64,000 nt of DNA from Gp6-AA40 sp963772955 (GTDB lineage: Bacteria; Acidobacteriota; Vicinamibacteria; Vicinamibacterales; UBA2999). The position numbers and the translations under genes are program-made. The notes under the pieces were generated by a model. It searched no databases. It was not told where the DNA came from and was given only the letters and a program-made list of their open reading frames with translations. Location of the stretch: assembly GCA_963772955.1 (NCBI GenBank), contig CAVYZF010000019.1, forward strand, positions 310,001 through 374,000, read 5' to 3'. Positions 17,463 to 25,167 of the stretch are shown one piece after another (position 1 is the first letter of the stretch; each line of letters opens with the position of its first letter).

Positions 17463-19238
17463 CTACGACTGCGACTCGATCGCGAACACCCATACAGCCC
17501 CACCCTCGGGGACTTCGGGATACTCACCTGGAAAGAGCCGGTTCAACGTTGCCTGCATACCGCGCGAGTCGCCGCCCCACCCTGACTCCACTGCGACGTA
17601 CTGCTTGCCGTCGACTTTGAAGGTCGTCGGCGGAGCGAGGATGCCGGAATTCGTCGGGAACTCCCAGAGCAGCTTCCCTGTCGCCGCGTCGAACGCGTGG
17701 AACTTGCGATCCGCCGTGCCGCCGCTGAAGACGATGCCACCGCCAGTGACCAGCATGCCTCCCCAGTTCGGCGACTTGTCGTAGACGTGCGTCCACACCT
17801 TCTGCCCCGTGTCGACGTTCCACGCCTGCACTTCACCGACGTGATCGGCGCCCGGCCTGATGAACGGACGACTACCGCTCACACCGACGAACGGCCGGCC
17901 TGGCGTATATTGCGGCATCGTGCCCAGGTTCGATCCGCACAGATTGTTGTTGGCGGGGATGTAGATCATTCGCGTCCGGGGACTGAACGCGATTGGCGGC
18001 CAGTTCTTGCCGCCGTGCACACCGGGACAGAAGTCGGCACGCTTCCCCGTCATCGGCTTCTTCTCTGGATCGACGTCGGGCTTACCCGTCACGGGATCGA
18101 GGCTGCGGAAGACGTCCTGATACACGAAGGGTTTGCCCTCGACGAACGTGATCGGACCCGCACTGCGCTCGAGGAACCAGATGTATCCATCACGCGCGAC
18201 ATCGATCAGGCCCTTGATCGTTCGTCCGTTGCGCTGGTAGTCAACGAGGATCGGAGGCGACACCTCGTCCCAGTCCCACGAGTCATTCGGGTGATATTGG
18301 TGATAGCCCTTGATCGCGCCGGTCGCGACATCGAGCGCGATCGTCGACGTCACATAGAGGTTGTCGCCAGGTCGTTGATCGCCAATCGTCGGCCCGCCGT
18401 TGCCGGTGCCCCAGAACGCGAGGTTCGTCTCGGGATCGTAGTTGCCCGTGACCCACACCGGCGCGCCGCCGGTCTTCCATTGATCGCCTTTCGGCCACGT
18501 CTCGCTCCCGGCCTCGCCTGGTGCCGGCACGGTGTAGGTGCGCCACTTCTCCTGGCCGGTCTCGACATCGAATCCCGCCACGAAACCACGAATGCCGAAC
18601 TCTCCGCCTGACGCGCCCACCATCACGACACCACCGGCGACGAGCGGCGCGAGCGTCGTGTAGTAACCCGCCTTGTTGTCGGCGACGACCGACGTCCAGA
18701 CTTCTCGTCCCGTTCGCGCATCGAGGGCCACGAGCACGGCTTCACCCGCCGCGAAGAACACCTTGTCGCCGTACAGCGCCACGCCGCGGTTGGTCTGATG
18801 CGGAACGTTCATGCCGGTCTCGAGCGGCCGGCGATAGCGCCAGAGCAGGTTTCCGCTCTTCACATCGATCGCGATGGCCTGGTTGTTCGGACTGGTGACG
18901 AACATCACGCCACCGTTGACCAGTGGCGCGGCCTGATGGACTCGCGCTTCGCCGGTGGAGAAGACCCAGACGGGCTTCAGCCGCTGAACGTTGGCCGGTG
19001 TGATGTCACTCAGCGGACTGAAACCCCATCCGTCGTACGTCCGGCGGATCATCAGCCAGTCCTGATCGTCGGGCGTGCGGAGCCGATCGGCCGTGACCGG
19101 CCTATAGTCCTTGAGGACTGTCGGCATCGGTGGATCGGCGGGTGGCTGCGGTTGCTGTCCAGGTGCGGCCCCATGGGTCAGCACGGACGCGGCGATACTC
19201 ATCGCCAGGGCGGTCACGGCACCACGCAGGCGTTTCAT
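17463..19238 (-). CDS. Secreted PQQ-type quinoprotein propeller (alcohol/glucose dehydrogenase-like)
   Basis: 591 aa from ATG 19238, chosen because it opens a signal peptide (MKRLRGAVTALAMSIAASVLTHG). Multiple eight-bladed propeller repeats carry the tryptophan-docking pattern: GNLLWRYRRPLETG, GREVWTSVVADNKAGYYTTLAPLV, GQEKWRTYTVP, VWTHVYDKSPNWGGMLVTGGGIVFSG, ATGKLLWEFPTNSGILAPPTTF. The region LAFWGTGNGGPT and HQYHPNDSWDWDEVSPPILVD match PQQ-dependent dehydrogenases, including the DxW/D residues near the calcium and quinone. Expected role: periplasmic oxidation of an alcohol or sugar. No cytochrome domain is fused. Its stop codon lies in the tail of a REP-like palindrome. Confidence 0.88.
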   Translation of the reverse strand: MKRLRGAVTALAMSIAASVLTHGAAPGQQPQPPADPPMPTVLKDYRPVTADRLRTPDDQDWLMIRRTYDGWGFSPLSDITPANVQRLKPVWVFSTGEARVHQAAPLVNGGVMFVTSPNNQAIAIDVKSGNLLWRYRRPLETGMNVPHQTNRGVALYGDKVFFAAGEAVLVALDARTGREVWTSVVADNKAGYYTTLAPLVAGGVVMVGASGGEFGIRGFVAGFDVETGQEKWRTYTVPAPGEAGSETWPKGDQWKTGGAPVWVTGNYDPETNLAFWGTGNGGPTIGDQRPGDNLYVTSTIALDVATGAIKGYHQYHPNDSWDWDEVSPPILVDYQRNGRTIKGLIDVARDGYIWFLERSAGPITFVEGKPFVYQDVFRSLDPVTGKPDVDPEKKPMTGKRADFCPGVHGGKNWPPIAFSPRTRMIYIPANNNLCGSNLGTMPQYTPGRPFVGVSGSRPFIRPGADHVGEVQAWNVDTGQKVWTHVYDKSPNWGGMLVTGGGIVFSGGTADRKFHAFDAATGKLLWEFPTNSGILAPPTTFKVDGKQYVAVESGWGGDSRGMQATLNRLFPGEYPEVPEGGAVWVFAIESQS

Positions 19239-19391
19239 GACGTGGGAGTCTACCAACCTTTCCCATCCGGAGTCCCTCCAACCAGCCCACCTTGCGCGCG
19301 TGATGTTTCCGCGCGTCTTCGGCTGGTTGCCAGCGTCTCCTCGCGCGCTCTGCGCGCTTGGCCCGTCATGCGACAACGGCGCGATTCACGC

Positions 19392-19510
19392 CTCGGTATT
19401 GGAGCGAACACCGCGATGTTCAGCGTGCTGAACCCCGCCATCGTCGGACAGACGATTCAGCTGGATGGTCAGAGCGTGCAGGTGATTGGCGTCATGCCGC
19501 GGGCCGGGTC
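19392..19510 (+). pseudogene. Remnant of an ADOP/MacB-like ABC permease gene with internal deletion
   Basis: One frame reads LGIGANTAMFSVLN directly followed by PAIVGQTIQLDGQSVQVIGVMP. In acidobacterial ADOP permeases the first motif sits in transmembrane helix 1 and the second (VG.TI.LDG....VIGVMP) lies well over 100 residues downstream, so an in-frame internal deletion has fused them. No start, ATP-binding partner, or downstream FtsX domain remains. It lies between two genes transcribed leftward. Confidence 0.75.
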
Positions 19511-19521
19511 TTGTTCTTTAG

Positions 19522-20997
19522 TTAGAACTTCGCGACCTTCTTGGCCGCGCCCGTCAGTTCGAGAATGTGGAGGCCGGTGTTCGCACGATCGGCGACGTAG
19601 ACGTAGCCGCGATCGTCGACCTCCACGTTATTGGACTGGATTGCCACCTTGCAGTTCTGGCTGGCGCCCTCGCCGACACAGCGCCGATCGGTGTTCGCCG
19701 TCGTGGCCGGGATGTAGTACCCGATCTCCCTAATGTTGAACGGATCGCGGACGTCAAGCGCGCGCACACCGGCGTTGAAGAACGTGACGAAGAGCACGCG
19801 GCCGTAATAGATCGGCGTGAAGTTCTCGTTTGACGAGTGCGAGCCGAAGCGGCCGCCGCGGCCGCAGAAGTTTCCGCTGGCCTCCGGCACCGTCCAGGTC
19901 GACACGCCAACGGGCGCCGACTCGAAGGTGATGTCGACCATGCGGACCATCTGCCTCGGTTCCTGACATTCGTTGGCGAGCGACTCACTGACGACCGCGA
20001 TGAAATCCCGATGCGCCTGTGCCGTTGGGATCGGGACGCTCTCGCCATGGTCATGCCCTCCTCCCGGCGTGGGAGTATTGGCAGGGAGCTTCTGCCGCGC
20101 GAACTCCGAAAGCGTCATGCCGAGAAGTGGGAAAGCCGTGTGTGCGCCCGCGTCAGGAGGAAGATCCATCCGCGCGATCTGGGGATAGAGCAGGTTGGCA
20201 TCCGTCGGCTCTTTCGGTCCATTCAACAGCTTCTGCCGATCAACGATCTGTACGACGCCTGCGCGACTGGTCCCGTAACCGAAGTACACGCGGTTGCCTT
20301 TCGGCCCGAGCGAGATTGGTCCATGAAGCTCGGTCGGGACGGGCATCACCGTCGACCCGGGTTGCTGGCCTGGGAGGCCGAAATCGCGGATGAACCGCGG
20401 GTTGGCTGGATCGCCGAGATCGTAAATCTTCGTCATCCGCCGGGTCCGCCACTCCTTCGGGCCCGAGATGACGTAGGCAATACCGGTATCGCACTCCCAG
20501 AAGTTCTTGTGCGTGTTGACGAGGCCATCGACCAGCATCAGGAGACGAGCCGGCTTCGCGGGGTCAGTGACGTCCCAGATCTCGTGTCCCGAGTTGCCGA
20601 ACGAGCGAAGCAGATACACCTTGCTCTTGTCCGCTCGCGGCAGCGTGCTTCCACTGCAGACGCGAACCATCTGCGCGCCGCCGTTCTCACCCTCTCCCGC
20701 TTCACCGGGAATATGAGCGAGATATCGCGGTTTCTTCGGATCGGTCACGTCGACGATTGAGGTGCCGTTCTGTTCGTCCTTGCCGGTAAGCGGGTTCCGC
20801 TTTGTTCCACCGTGATGGCCGATATACGCGATCCAGCGGTCACCCTGATGGTGAATCGCAGGTTGGTAGGCGCTTCGCGCTTGCAGATCATCGTGACCGA
20901 CGAGCGCCATATCACGCTGATCCGCTCCGTGTTGTGCCGCGACTGACGCGCACAGAGCCATGCCGAGCGCTGCAACGGATGCAAAGAGGCGTCTCAT
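19522..20997 (-). CDS. Secreted LVIVD-repeat protein
   Basis: 491 aa from ATG 20997, which begins the signal peptide MRRLFASVAALGMALCASVAAQ. The frame is open upstream through an in-frame ATG at 21054, whose extra 19 residues include the heptad-encoded RSKVKGQRSKV; which start is used is unresolved. The body repeats the LVIVD pattern: GTSIVDVTDPKKPRYLAHIPG, HEIWDVTDPAKPARLLMLVDG, TKIYDLGDPANPRFIRDFG, VRALDVRDPFNIREIGYYIP, GYVYVADRANTGLHILEL. These form a surface or periplasmic beta-propeller of unknown ligand. A mid-domain HDHGESVPIP segment is His-rich and might bind metal. Confidence 0.85.
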   Translation of the reverse strand: MRRLFASVAALGMALCASVAAQHGADQRDMALVGHDDLQARSAYQPAIHHQGDRWIAYIGHHGGTKRNPLTGKDEQNGTSIVDVTDPKKPRYLAHIPGEAGEGENGGAQMVRVCSGSTLPRADKSKVYLLRSFGNSGHEIWDVTDPAKPARLLMLVDGLVNTHKNFWECDTGIAYVISGPKEWRTRRMTKIYDLGDPANPRFIRDFGLPGQQPGSTVMPVPTELHGPISLGPKGNRVYFGYGTSRAGVVQIVDRQKLLNGPKEPTDANLLYPQIARMDLPPDAGAHTAFPLLGMTLSEFARQKLPANTPTPGGGHDHGESVPIPTAQAHRDFIAVVSESLANECQEPRQMVRMVDITFESAPVGVSTWTVPEASGNFCGRGGRFGSHSSNENFTPIYYGRVLFVTFFNAGVRALDVRDPFNIREIGYYIPATTANTDRRCVGEGASQNCKVAIQSNNVEVDDRGYVYVADRANTGLHILELTGAAKKVAKF

Positions 20998-21000
20998 ACC

Positions 21001-21035
21001 TTCGACCTTCGACCTTTGACCTTTGACCTTTGACC
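21001..21035 (-). repeat. Heptad repeat tract, 5 units (AAGGTCA-type, minus strand)
   Basis: Units start at 21001, 21008 (TTCGACC) and 21015, 21022, 21029 (TTTGACC) on the plus strand. Read on the minus strand this is the same word as at 6744-6778 and would encode the same RSKVKGQRSKV peptide if translation begins at 21054. The AAGG cores are also Shine-Dalgarno-like upstream of ATG 20997. Confidence 0.9.
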
Positions 21036-21090
21036 TTGATTCGGCCCGAATCATACTCCCGCTCGCCTGCGTGCGAAGCGAGGCGGGCCC

Positions 21091-21111
21091 AGAGTCGAGA
21101 GCCCAGAGCCT
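21091..21111 (-). repeat. Heptad repeat tract, 3 units (AGAGCCC-type)
   Basis: AGAGTCG, AGAGCCC and AGAGCCT follow one another and run into the TAG stop of purK (21110-21112). The same word recurs at 42566-42600. Confidence 0.75.
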
Positions 21112-22240
21112 ACGACAGCAACGCATCCCTCGCCGCGACGACAATGTCCTGCGCTTCGGCGACGGTACGAGCCGTGGCTGTGAGATGCCCCATCTTCCTG
21201 CCCGGACGGGGCTGGCTCTTGCCGTACAGATGCAGCTTGACGTCGGGGAAGCGGCAGGCAGCCGCCCAGTTCGGCTCGCCGTCGACCCACAGATCGCCGA
21301 GCAAATTCGCCATCGCTGCGGGTTTGAGCAGCTCGGTCGACCCCAGCGGAAGACCACAAATCGCGCGCACCTGCTGCTCGAACTGACTCGTCACCGCCGC
21401 GTCGAGCGTCAGGTGACCCGAGTTGTGCGGCCGCGGCGCGAGCTCGTTGACGAGCAGCTCGTTGTCAGTCGTCACGAAAAACTCCACGCACAGCACGCCG
21501 ACGTAGTCGAGCGCCTCCAGGATCGCGCGGGCGATCGCGCGCGCACGTGACGCCATCGCCGCCGGCACTGCCGCCGGCGCCGTCGTCACATCGAGGATGT
21601 GATTGCTGTGGCGATTCTCGAACGGTGGATACTCCGCTACGGCACCATCGAGAGCACGCGCCGCGATCACGGAGATCTCTGCCTGGAGCGACACGAACTT
21701 CTCGACGAGGACCTCGGTGCCCTTGAGCGCTGTCCACACGCGCTCGACCTCGTTCGCCCTCGTGATCTTGTGTTGCCCTTTGCCGTCGTACCCGAACGCC
21801 GCCGACTTGATCACAGCGGGAGTCCCGAGGCGCGTGACTCCGTCCTGCAGTTCTTCCAAGGTGGTCGCGCGCGCGAAGGGCACTGTTGGAAATCCGCGGT
21901 CGGACAGGAATGCCTTCTCGCGGCCGCGCTGCTGCGCCGTGTAGAGCGCCGCGCCAGACGGTCGCACCGGCACGACACCATCAAGCGCATGCACGGCATC
22001 GCTCGGCACGTTCTCGAACTCGAAGGTCACGACCGCGACGTCTGTCGCGAACGCGCGCAACGCGTCGAGATCCTCGTACGGCGCTGTCACCTCGAGATCA
22101 GCCACCTGCCCCGTCGGCGTGTCCTGGTCGGGAGAGAACGTGTGGACCCGGTACCCCATGCGACGGGCGGCGATCGTGAACATCCGCCCAAGCTGACCGC
22201 TCCCGAGCACACCGAGCGTTGCGCCCGGCGCGATGATCAT
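21110..22240 (-). CDS. purK: N5-carboxyaminoimidazole ribonucleotide synthase
   Basis: 376 aa. The start at ATG 22240 overlaps the purE stop as ATGA; the longer open frame to 22588 is only a shadow of purE. N-terminal LGVLGSGQLGRMFTIAARRMGYRVHTFSPD is the ATP-grasp preATP-grasp Rossmann motif; VVTFEFENVPSDAV, PAVIKSAAFGYDGKGQ, EKFVSLQAEISVIAAR, GVLCVEFFVTTDNELLVNELAPRPHNSGHLT are all diagnostic of PurK. It converts AIR, ATP and bicarbonate to N5-CAIR, the substrate of PurE. A heptad tract abuts the stop codon. Confidence 0.96.
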   Translation of the reverse strand: MIIAPGATLGVLGSGQLGRMFTIAARRMGYRVHTFSPDQDTPTGQVADLEVTAPYEDLDALRAFATDVAVVTFEFENVPSDAVHALDGVVPVRPSGAALYTAQQRGREKAFLSDRGFPTVPFARATTLEELQDGVTRLGTPAVIKSAAFGYDGKGQHKITRANEVERVWTALKGTEVLVEKFVSLQAEISVIAARALDGAVAEYPPFENRHSNHILDVTTAPAAVPAAMASRARAIARAILEALDYVGVLCVEFFVTTDNELLVNELAPRPHNSGHLTLDAAVTSQFEQQVRAICGLPLGSTELLKPAAMANLLGDLWVDGEPNWAAACRFPDVKLHLYGKSQPRPGRKMGHLTATARTVAEAQDIVVAARDALLS

Positions 22241-22719
22241 GGCAGGCGATCCTGCCGGACCTTCTCCGTCTGCTCGGTGCGAAACGCGCGCAGCTTCTCG
22301 CGCAGATCGGGGCGCGAATTCGACAGGATGGAGACGGCGAGAAGCCCCGCGTTGGTCGCGCCCGGCTTCCCAATCGCGAGCGTGCCGACCGGCACACCGC
22401 CCGGCATCTGGACGATCGAGAGCAGCGAGTCCAGCCCCTGGAGCGCGGCGCTTTGCACCGGAACACCGAGCACCGGAAGCACCGAGTGCGCGGCCACCAT
22501 GCCCGGAAGATGCGCCGCTCCACCCGCGCCGGCAATCAGGACCTCGATCCCGCGCCCTTCTGCTCCCGAGGCGAATTCCGCCATCCACACCGGCGTTCGA
22601 TGCGCCGAGACAATGTGCTTTTCATAGGAAACGCCGAAGCGTTCCAGCACGTCGACAGCGGCTTGCATCGTCTCCCAATCGGACGACGAACCCATGATCA
22701 CGGCTACTAGAGGGGTCAC
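22237..22719 (-). CDS. purE: N5-carboxyaminoimidazole ribonucleotide mutase
   Basis: 160 aa, class I PurE length. VAVIMGSSSDWETMQAA, SAHRTP and IAGAGGAAHLPGMVAAHSVLPVLGVPV are the substrate-binding signatures. It isomerises N5-CAIR to CAIR in purine synthesis and is translationally coupled (ATGA) to purK downstream. The upstream gap to the divergent icd gene is only about 60 bp, so both promoters lie within 22720-22780. Confidence 0.97.
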   Translation of the reverse strand: MTPLVAVIMGSSSDWETMQAAVDVLERFGVSYEKHIVSAHRTPVWMAEFASGAEGRGIEVLIAGAGGAAHLPGMVAAHSVLPVLGVPVQSAALQGLDSLLSIVQMPGGVPVGTLAIGKPGATNAGLLAVSILSNSRPDLREKLRAFRTEQTEKVRQDRLP

Positions 22720-22780
22720 AAAACGGAAATGTTACCTGAATTGATGGACAATGAAACGTCCTCACGCTTTCCGGAGACAC

Positions 22781-25009
22781 ATGACAACCGCAAAAATCAT
22801 CTACACGTACACCGATGAAGCGCCCGCCCTCGCCACCTACTCGTTGCTGCCAATCGTCCAGGCCTTCACGAAGGCCGCTGGCATCGTGGTGGAGACGCGC
22901 GACATTTCTCTTGCCGGTCGGATCCTCGCCAATTTTCCGGAGAGCCTGACCGCCGAACGACGGCAGGCCGACGATCTTGCCGAGCTCGGTGCGCTCGCCA
23001 AGACACCGCACGCCAACATCATCAAGCTGCCCAACATCAGTGCGTCGATCCCGCAGCTCAAAAACGCGATCAAGGAGCTGCAGAAGCAGGGCTTCACCGT
23101 TCCCGACTACCCCGAGGATCCTCAGACCGACGAGGAGAAGAAGATCAAGGCGAAGTACGCCAAGGTGCTTGGCAGCGCCGTCAATCCGGTGCTGCGCGAG
23201 GGGAACTCGGATCGGCGCGTGGCGACGTCGGTGAAGCAGTACGCCAAATCGCATCCACATTCGATGGGGGCGTGGAGCAAGGACTCGAAGTCGCACGTTT
23301 CGAGCATGTCCGGCGGCGACTTCTACGCAAACGAGAAGTCGGCGGTCATCACGGACGGCGGCAAGCTCAGGATCGAGCTGGTTGATTCTACCGGCAAGGT
23401 CACCGTTCTCAAGGACGGCGTCACTGTCACCGACGGTGATGTGCTTGGCGCATCGATGATGAGCCGCCGAGCGCTCGTCGATTTCTTTGTCAGCCAGATC
23501 CCCGACGCGAAATCGAACGGCGTGCTGCTGTCGCTGCATCTCAAGGCGACGATGATGAAGGTGTCCGATCCAATCATGTTCGGGCACGCGGTGACCACGT
23601 ACTACAAGGACGTCTTCGACAAGCACGCGGCGACGTTCGAATCGCTCGGCGTCGATCCGGACAACGGCATTGGCGACGTCTACAAGAAGCTTCCTGCGCT
23701 GCCTGCCGACGCGCGCGCAGCCATCGAGGCAGATCTCCAGGCCGTCTACACGACACGCCCCTCGCTCGCGATGGTCGATTCGAGCAAGGGCATCACTAAC
23801 TTGCACGTGCCGAGCGACGTGATCATCGACGCGTCGATGCCGGCGGCCATCCGCTCGTCCGGGCAGATGTGGGGACCGGACGGCAAGCTGCACGACATGA
23901 AGGCGATGATCCCGGACCGCTCGTACGCGGGCATCTATCAGGCGACGATCGACGACTGCCGGCAGCACGGCGCGTTCGACGTTCGTACGATGGGCACCGT
24001 CTCGAACGTCGGGCTCATGGCGCAGAGCGCCGAGGAATACGGCTCGCACGACAAGACATTCGAGATCGCCGCAGCGGGAACGGTCCGTGTGGTCGATGGC
24101 AACGCGCGAACGATCTTCGAGCACGCCGTCGAGCCTGGAGACATCTGGCGTATGTGCCGGACACGCGACCTGCCGATCAGAGACTGGGTCAAGCTGGCGG
24201 TGACGCGCGCGCGCGCGACCGGCCACGCCGCGATCTTCTGGCTCGACGAGAAGCGAGCCTACGACCGCAACGTGATCGAGAAAGTGCGCCAGTACCTGAA
24301 AGACCACGACACGTCTGGTCTCGACATCCAGATCCTCGCGCCCATCGATGCCGTCACTGCGACGCTGAAGCGCATTCGCGCGGGACAGGACACGATCTCG
24401 GTCACCGGCAACGTGCTGCGCGACTACCTGACGGATCTCTTCCCGATCCTCGAGCTCGGCACGAGCGCCAAGATGTTGTCGATTGTTCCGCTGCTCGATG
24501 GCGGCGGCCTGTACGAAACAGGCGCCGGCGGATCGGCGCCCAAGCACGTGCAACAGTTCGTGCAGGAGAACTACCTGCGATGGGATTCGCTCGGAGAGTA
24601 CCTCGCGCTGGCCGTGTCGATTGAGGATCTCGGAACCAAGACCGGCAACCAGAAGGCGCTGACCGTCGCCGACGCGCTCGACAAGGCCAACGGCAAGATC
24701 CTCGACAACGACAAGTCACCGCAGCGCAAGGTGGGTGAGCTCGACAATCGCGGCAGCCACTTCTATCTCGCCATGTACTGGGCGCGGGCGCTGGCGGATC
24801 AGACGACGGACGCCGAGTTGAGCGCGGCCTTCAAGCCGATCGCGGATCAGCTCGAAAAGAACGAGGCAAAGATCGTCGGCGAGTTGAATGGGGTGCAGGG
24901 TCAGTCAGTAGAGATTGGTGGTTACTACCACTCTGACCCTGCGAAGACATCGAAGGCGATGCGGCCGAGTGTCACACTCAACGCCATCATCGACGGTATG
25001 AACCCCTGA
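22781..25009 (+). CDS. icd: Monomeric NADP-dependent isocitrate dehydrogenase
   Basis: 742 aa from ATG 22781 (GGAG upstream), matching the ~740-aa monomeric IDH class; an upstream in-frame ATG at 22751 lacks a ribosome site and extends past the conserved start KIIYTYTDEAPALATYSLLPI. Diagnostic stretches: NIIKLPNISASIPQLKNAIKELQ, VGSAVNPVLREGNSDRR equivalent (GSAVNPVLREGNSDRRV), LLSLHLKATMMKVSDPIMFGH, IPDRSYAGIYQATIDDCRQHGAFD, and the C-terminal IGGYYHSDPAKTSKAMRPS. It oxidises isocitrate to 2-oxoglutarate in the TCA cycle. An inverted repeat with codons unlike the rest of the gene lies near its 3' end. Confidence 0.96.
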   Translation: MTTAKIIYTYTDEAPALATYSLLPIVQAFTKAAGIVVETRDISLAGRILANFPESLTAERRQADDLAELGALAKTPHANIIKLPNISASIPQLKNAIKELQKQGFTVPDYPEDPQTDEEKKIKAKYAKVLGSAVNPVLREGNSDRRVATSVKQYAKSHPHSMGAWSKDSKSHVSSMSGGDFYANEKSAVITDGGKLRIELVDSTGKVTVLKDGVTVTDGDVLGASMMSRRALVDFFVSQIPDAKSNGVLLSLHLKATMMKVSDPIMFGHAVTTYYKDVFDKHAATFESLGVDPDNGIGDVYKKLPALPADARAAIEADLQAVYTTRPSLAMVDSSKGITNLHVPSDVIIDASMPAAIRSSGQMWGPDGKLHDMKAMIPDRSYAGIYQATIDDCRQHGAFDVRTMGTVSNVGLMAQSAEEYGSHDKTFEIAAAGTVRVVDGNARTIFEHAVEPGDIWRMCRTRDLPIRDWVKLAVTRARATGHAAIFWLDEKRAYDRNVIEKVRQYLKDHDTSGLDIQILAPIDAVTATLKRIRAGQDTISVTGNVLRDYLTDLFPILELGTSAKMLSIVPLLDGGGLYETGAGGSAPKHVQQFVQENYLRWDSLGEYLALAVSIEDLGTKTGNQKALTVADALDKANGKILDNDKSPQRKVGELDNRGSHFYLAMYWARALADQTTDAELSAAFKPIADQLEKNEAKIVGELNGVQGQSVEIGGYYHSDPAKTSKAMRPSVTLNAIIDGMNP
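24895..24942. repeat. Inverted repeat inside the 3' end of icd
   Basis: GCAGGGTCAG (24895-24904) and CTGACCCTGC (24933-24942) are exact reverse complements; between them GTGGT/ACCAC forms a second small stem. The core AGGGTCAG is shared with the 21-bp palindromes at 4625 and 15569. Confidence 0.6.
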
Positions 25010-25012
25010 ATT

Positions 25013-25163
25013 CTTGATTGCAGGATCTGTGATTGTCGATTCGTTGAGGATTGTTGATTGGCGATTGTTGATTGAGTTCTCGTTTCAACGAGTCAGCTCC
25101 AAATCGACAATCCCGAATCACCAATCAACAACTAATCACCAATCACAGATCAACCAATCAAGA
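25013..25163. repeat. Long imperfect hairpin built of heptad repeats between convergent genes
   Basis: The left arm (about 25013-25077) is a run of ~9 degenerate 7-mers of TTGATTG type; the right arm (about 25098-25163) is the same in reverse complement; the centre is CTCGTT-TC-AACGAG (about 25079-25092). It fills the gap between the stops of icd and the opposing MBL-fold gene, is AT-rich against its surroundings and should fold as a ~65-bp stem. A bidirectional terminator role is plausible. Confidence 0.8.
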
Positions 25164-25167
25164 ATGA

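Noticed and set aside
16185..17585. 466-codon plus-strand frame
   Set aside because: Shadow of the ThuA-NHL gene with biased composition and no domain.
21110..22588. Longer purK start to 22588
   Set aside because: The extra N-terminus is antisense-like translation of purE; ATG 22240 gives the conserved Rossmann start and ATGA coupling.
22622..24553. 643-codon minus-strand frame
   Set aside because: Antisense shadow of icd.
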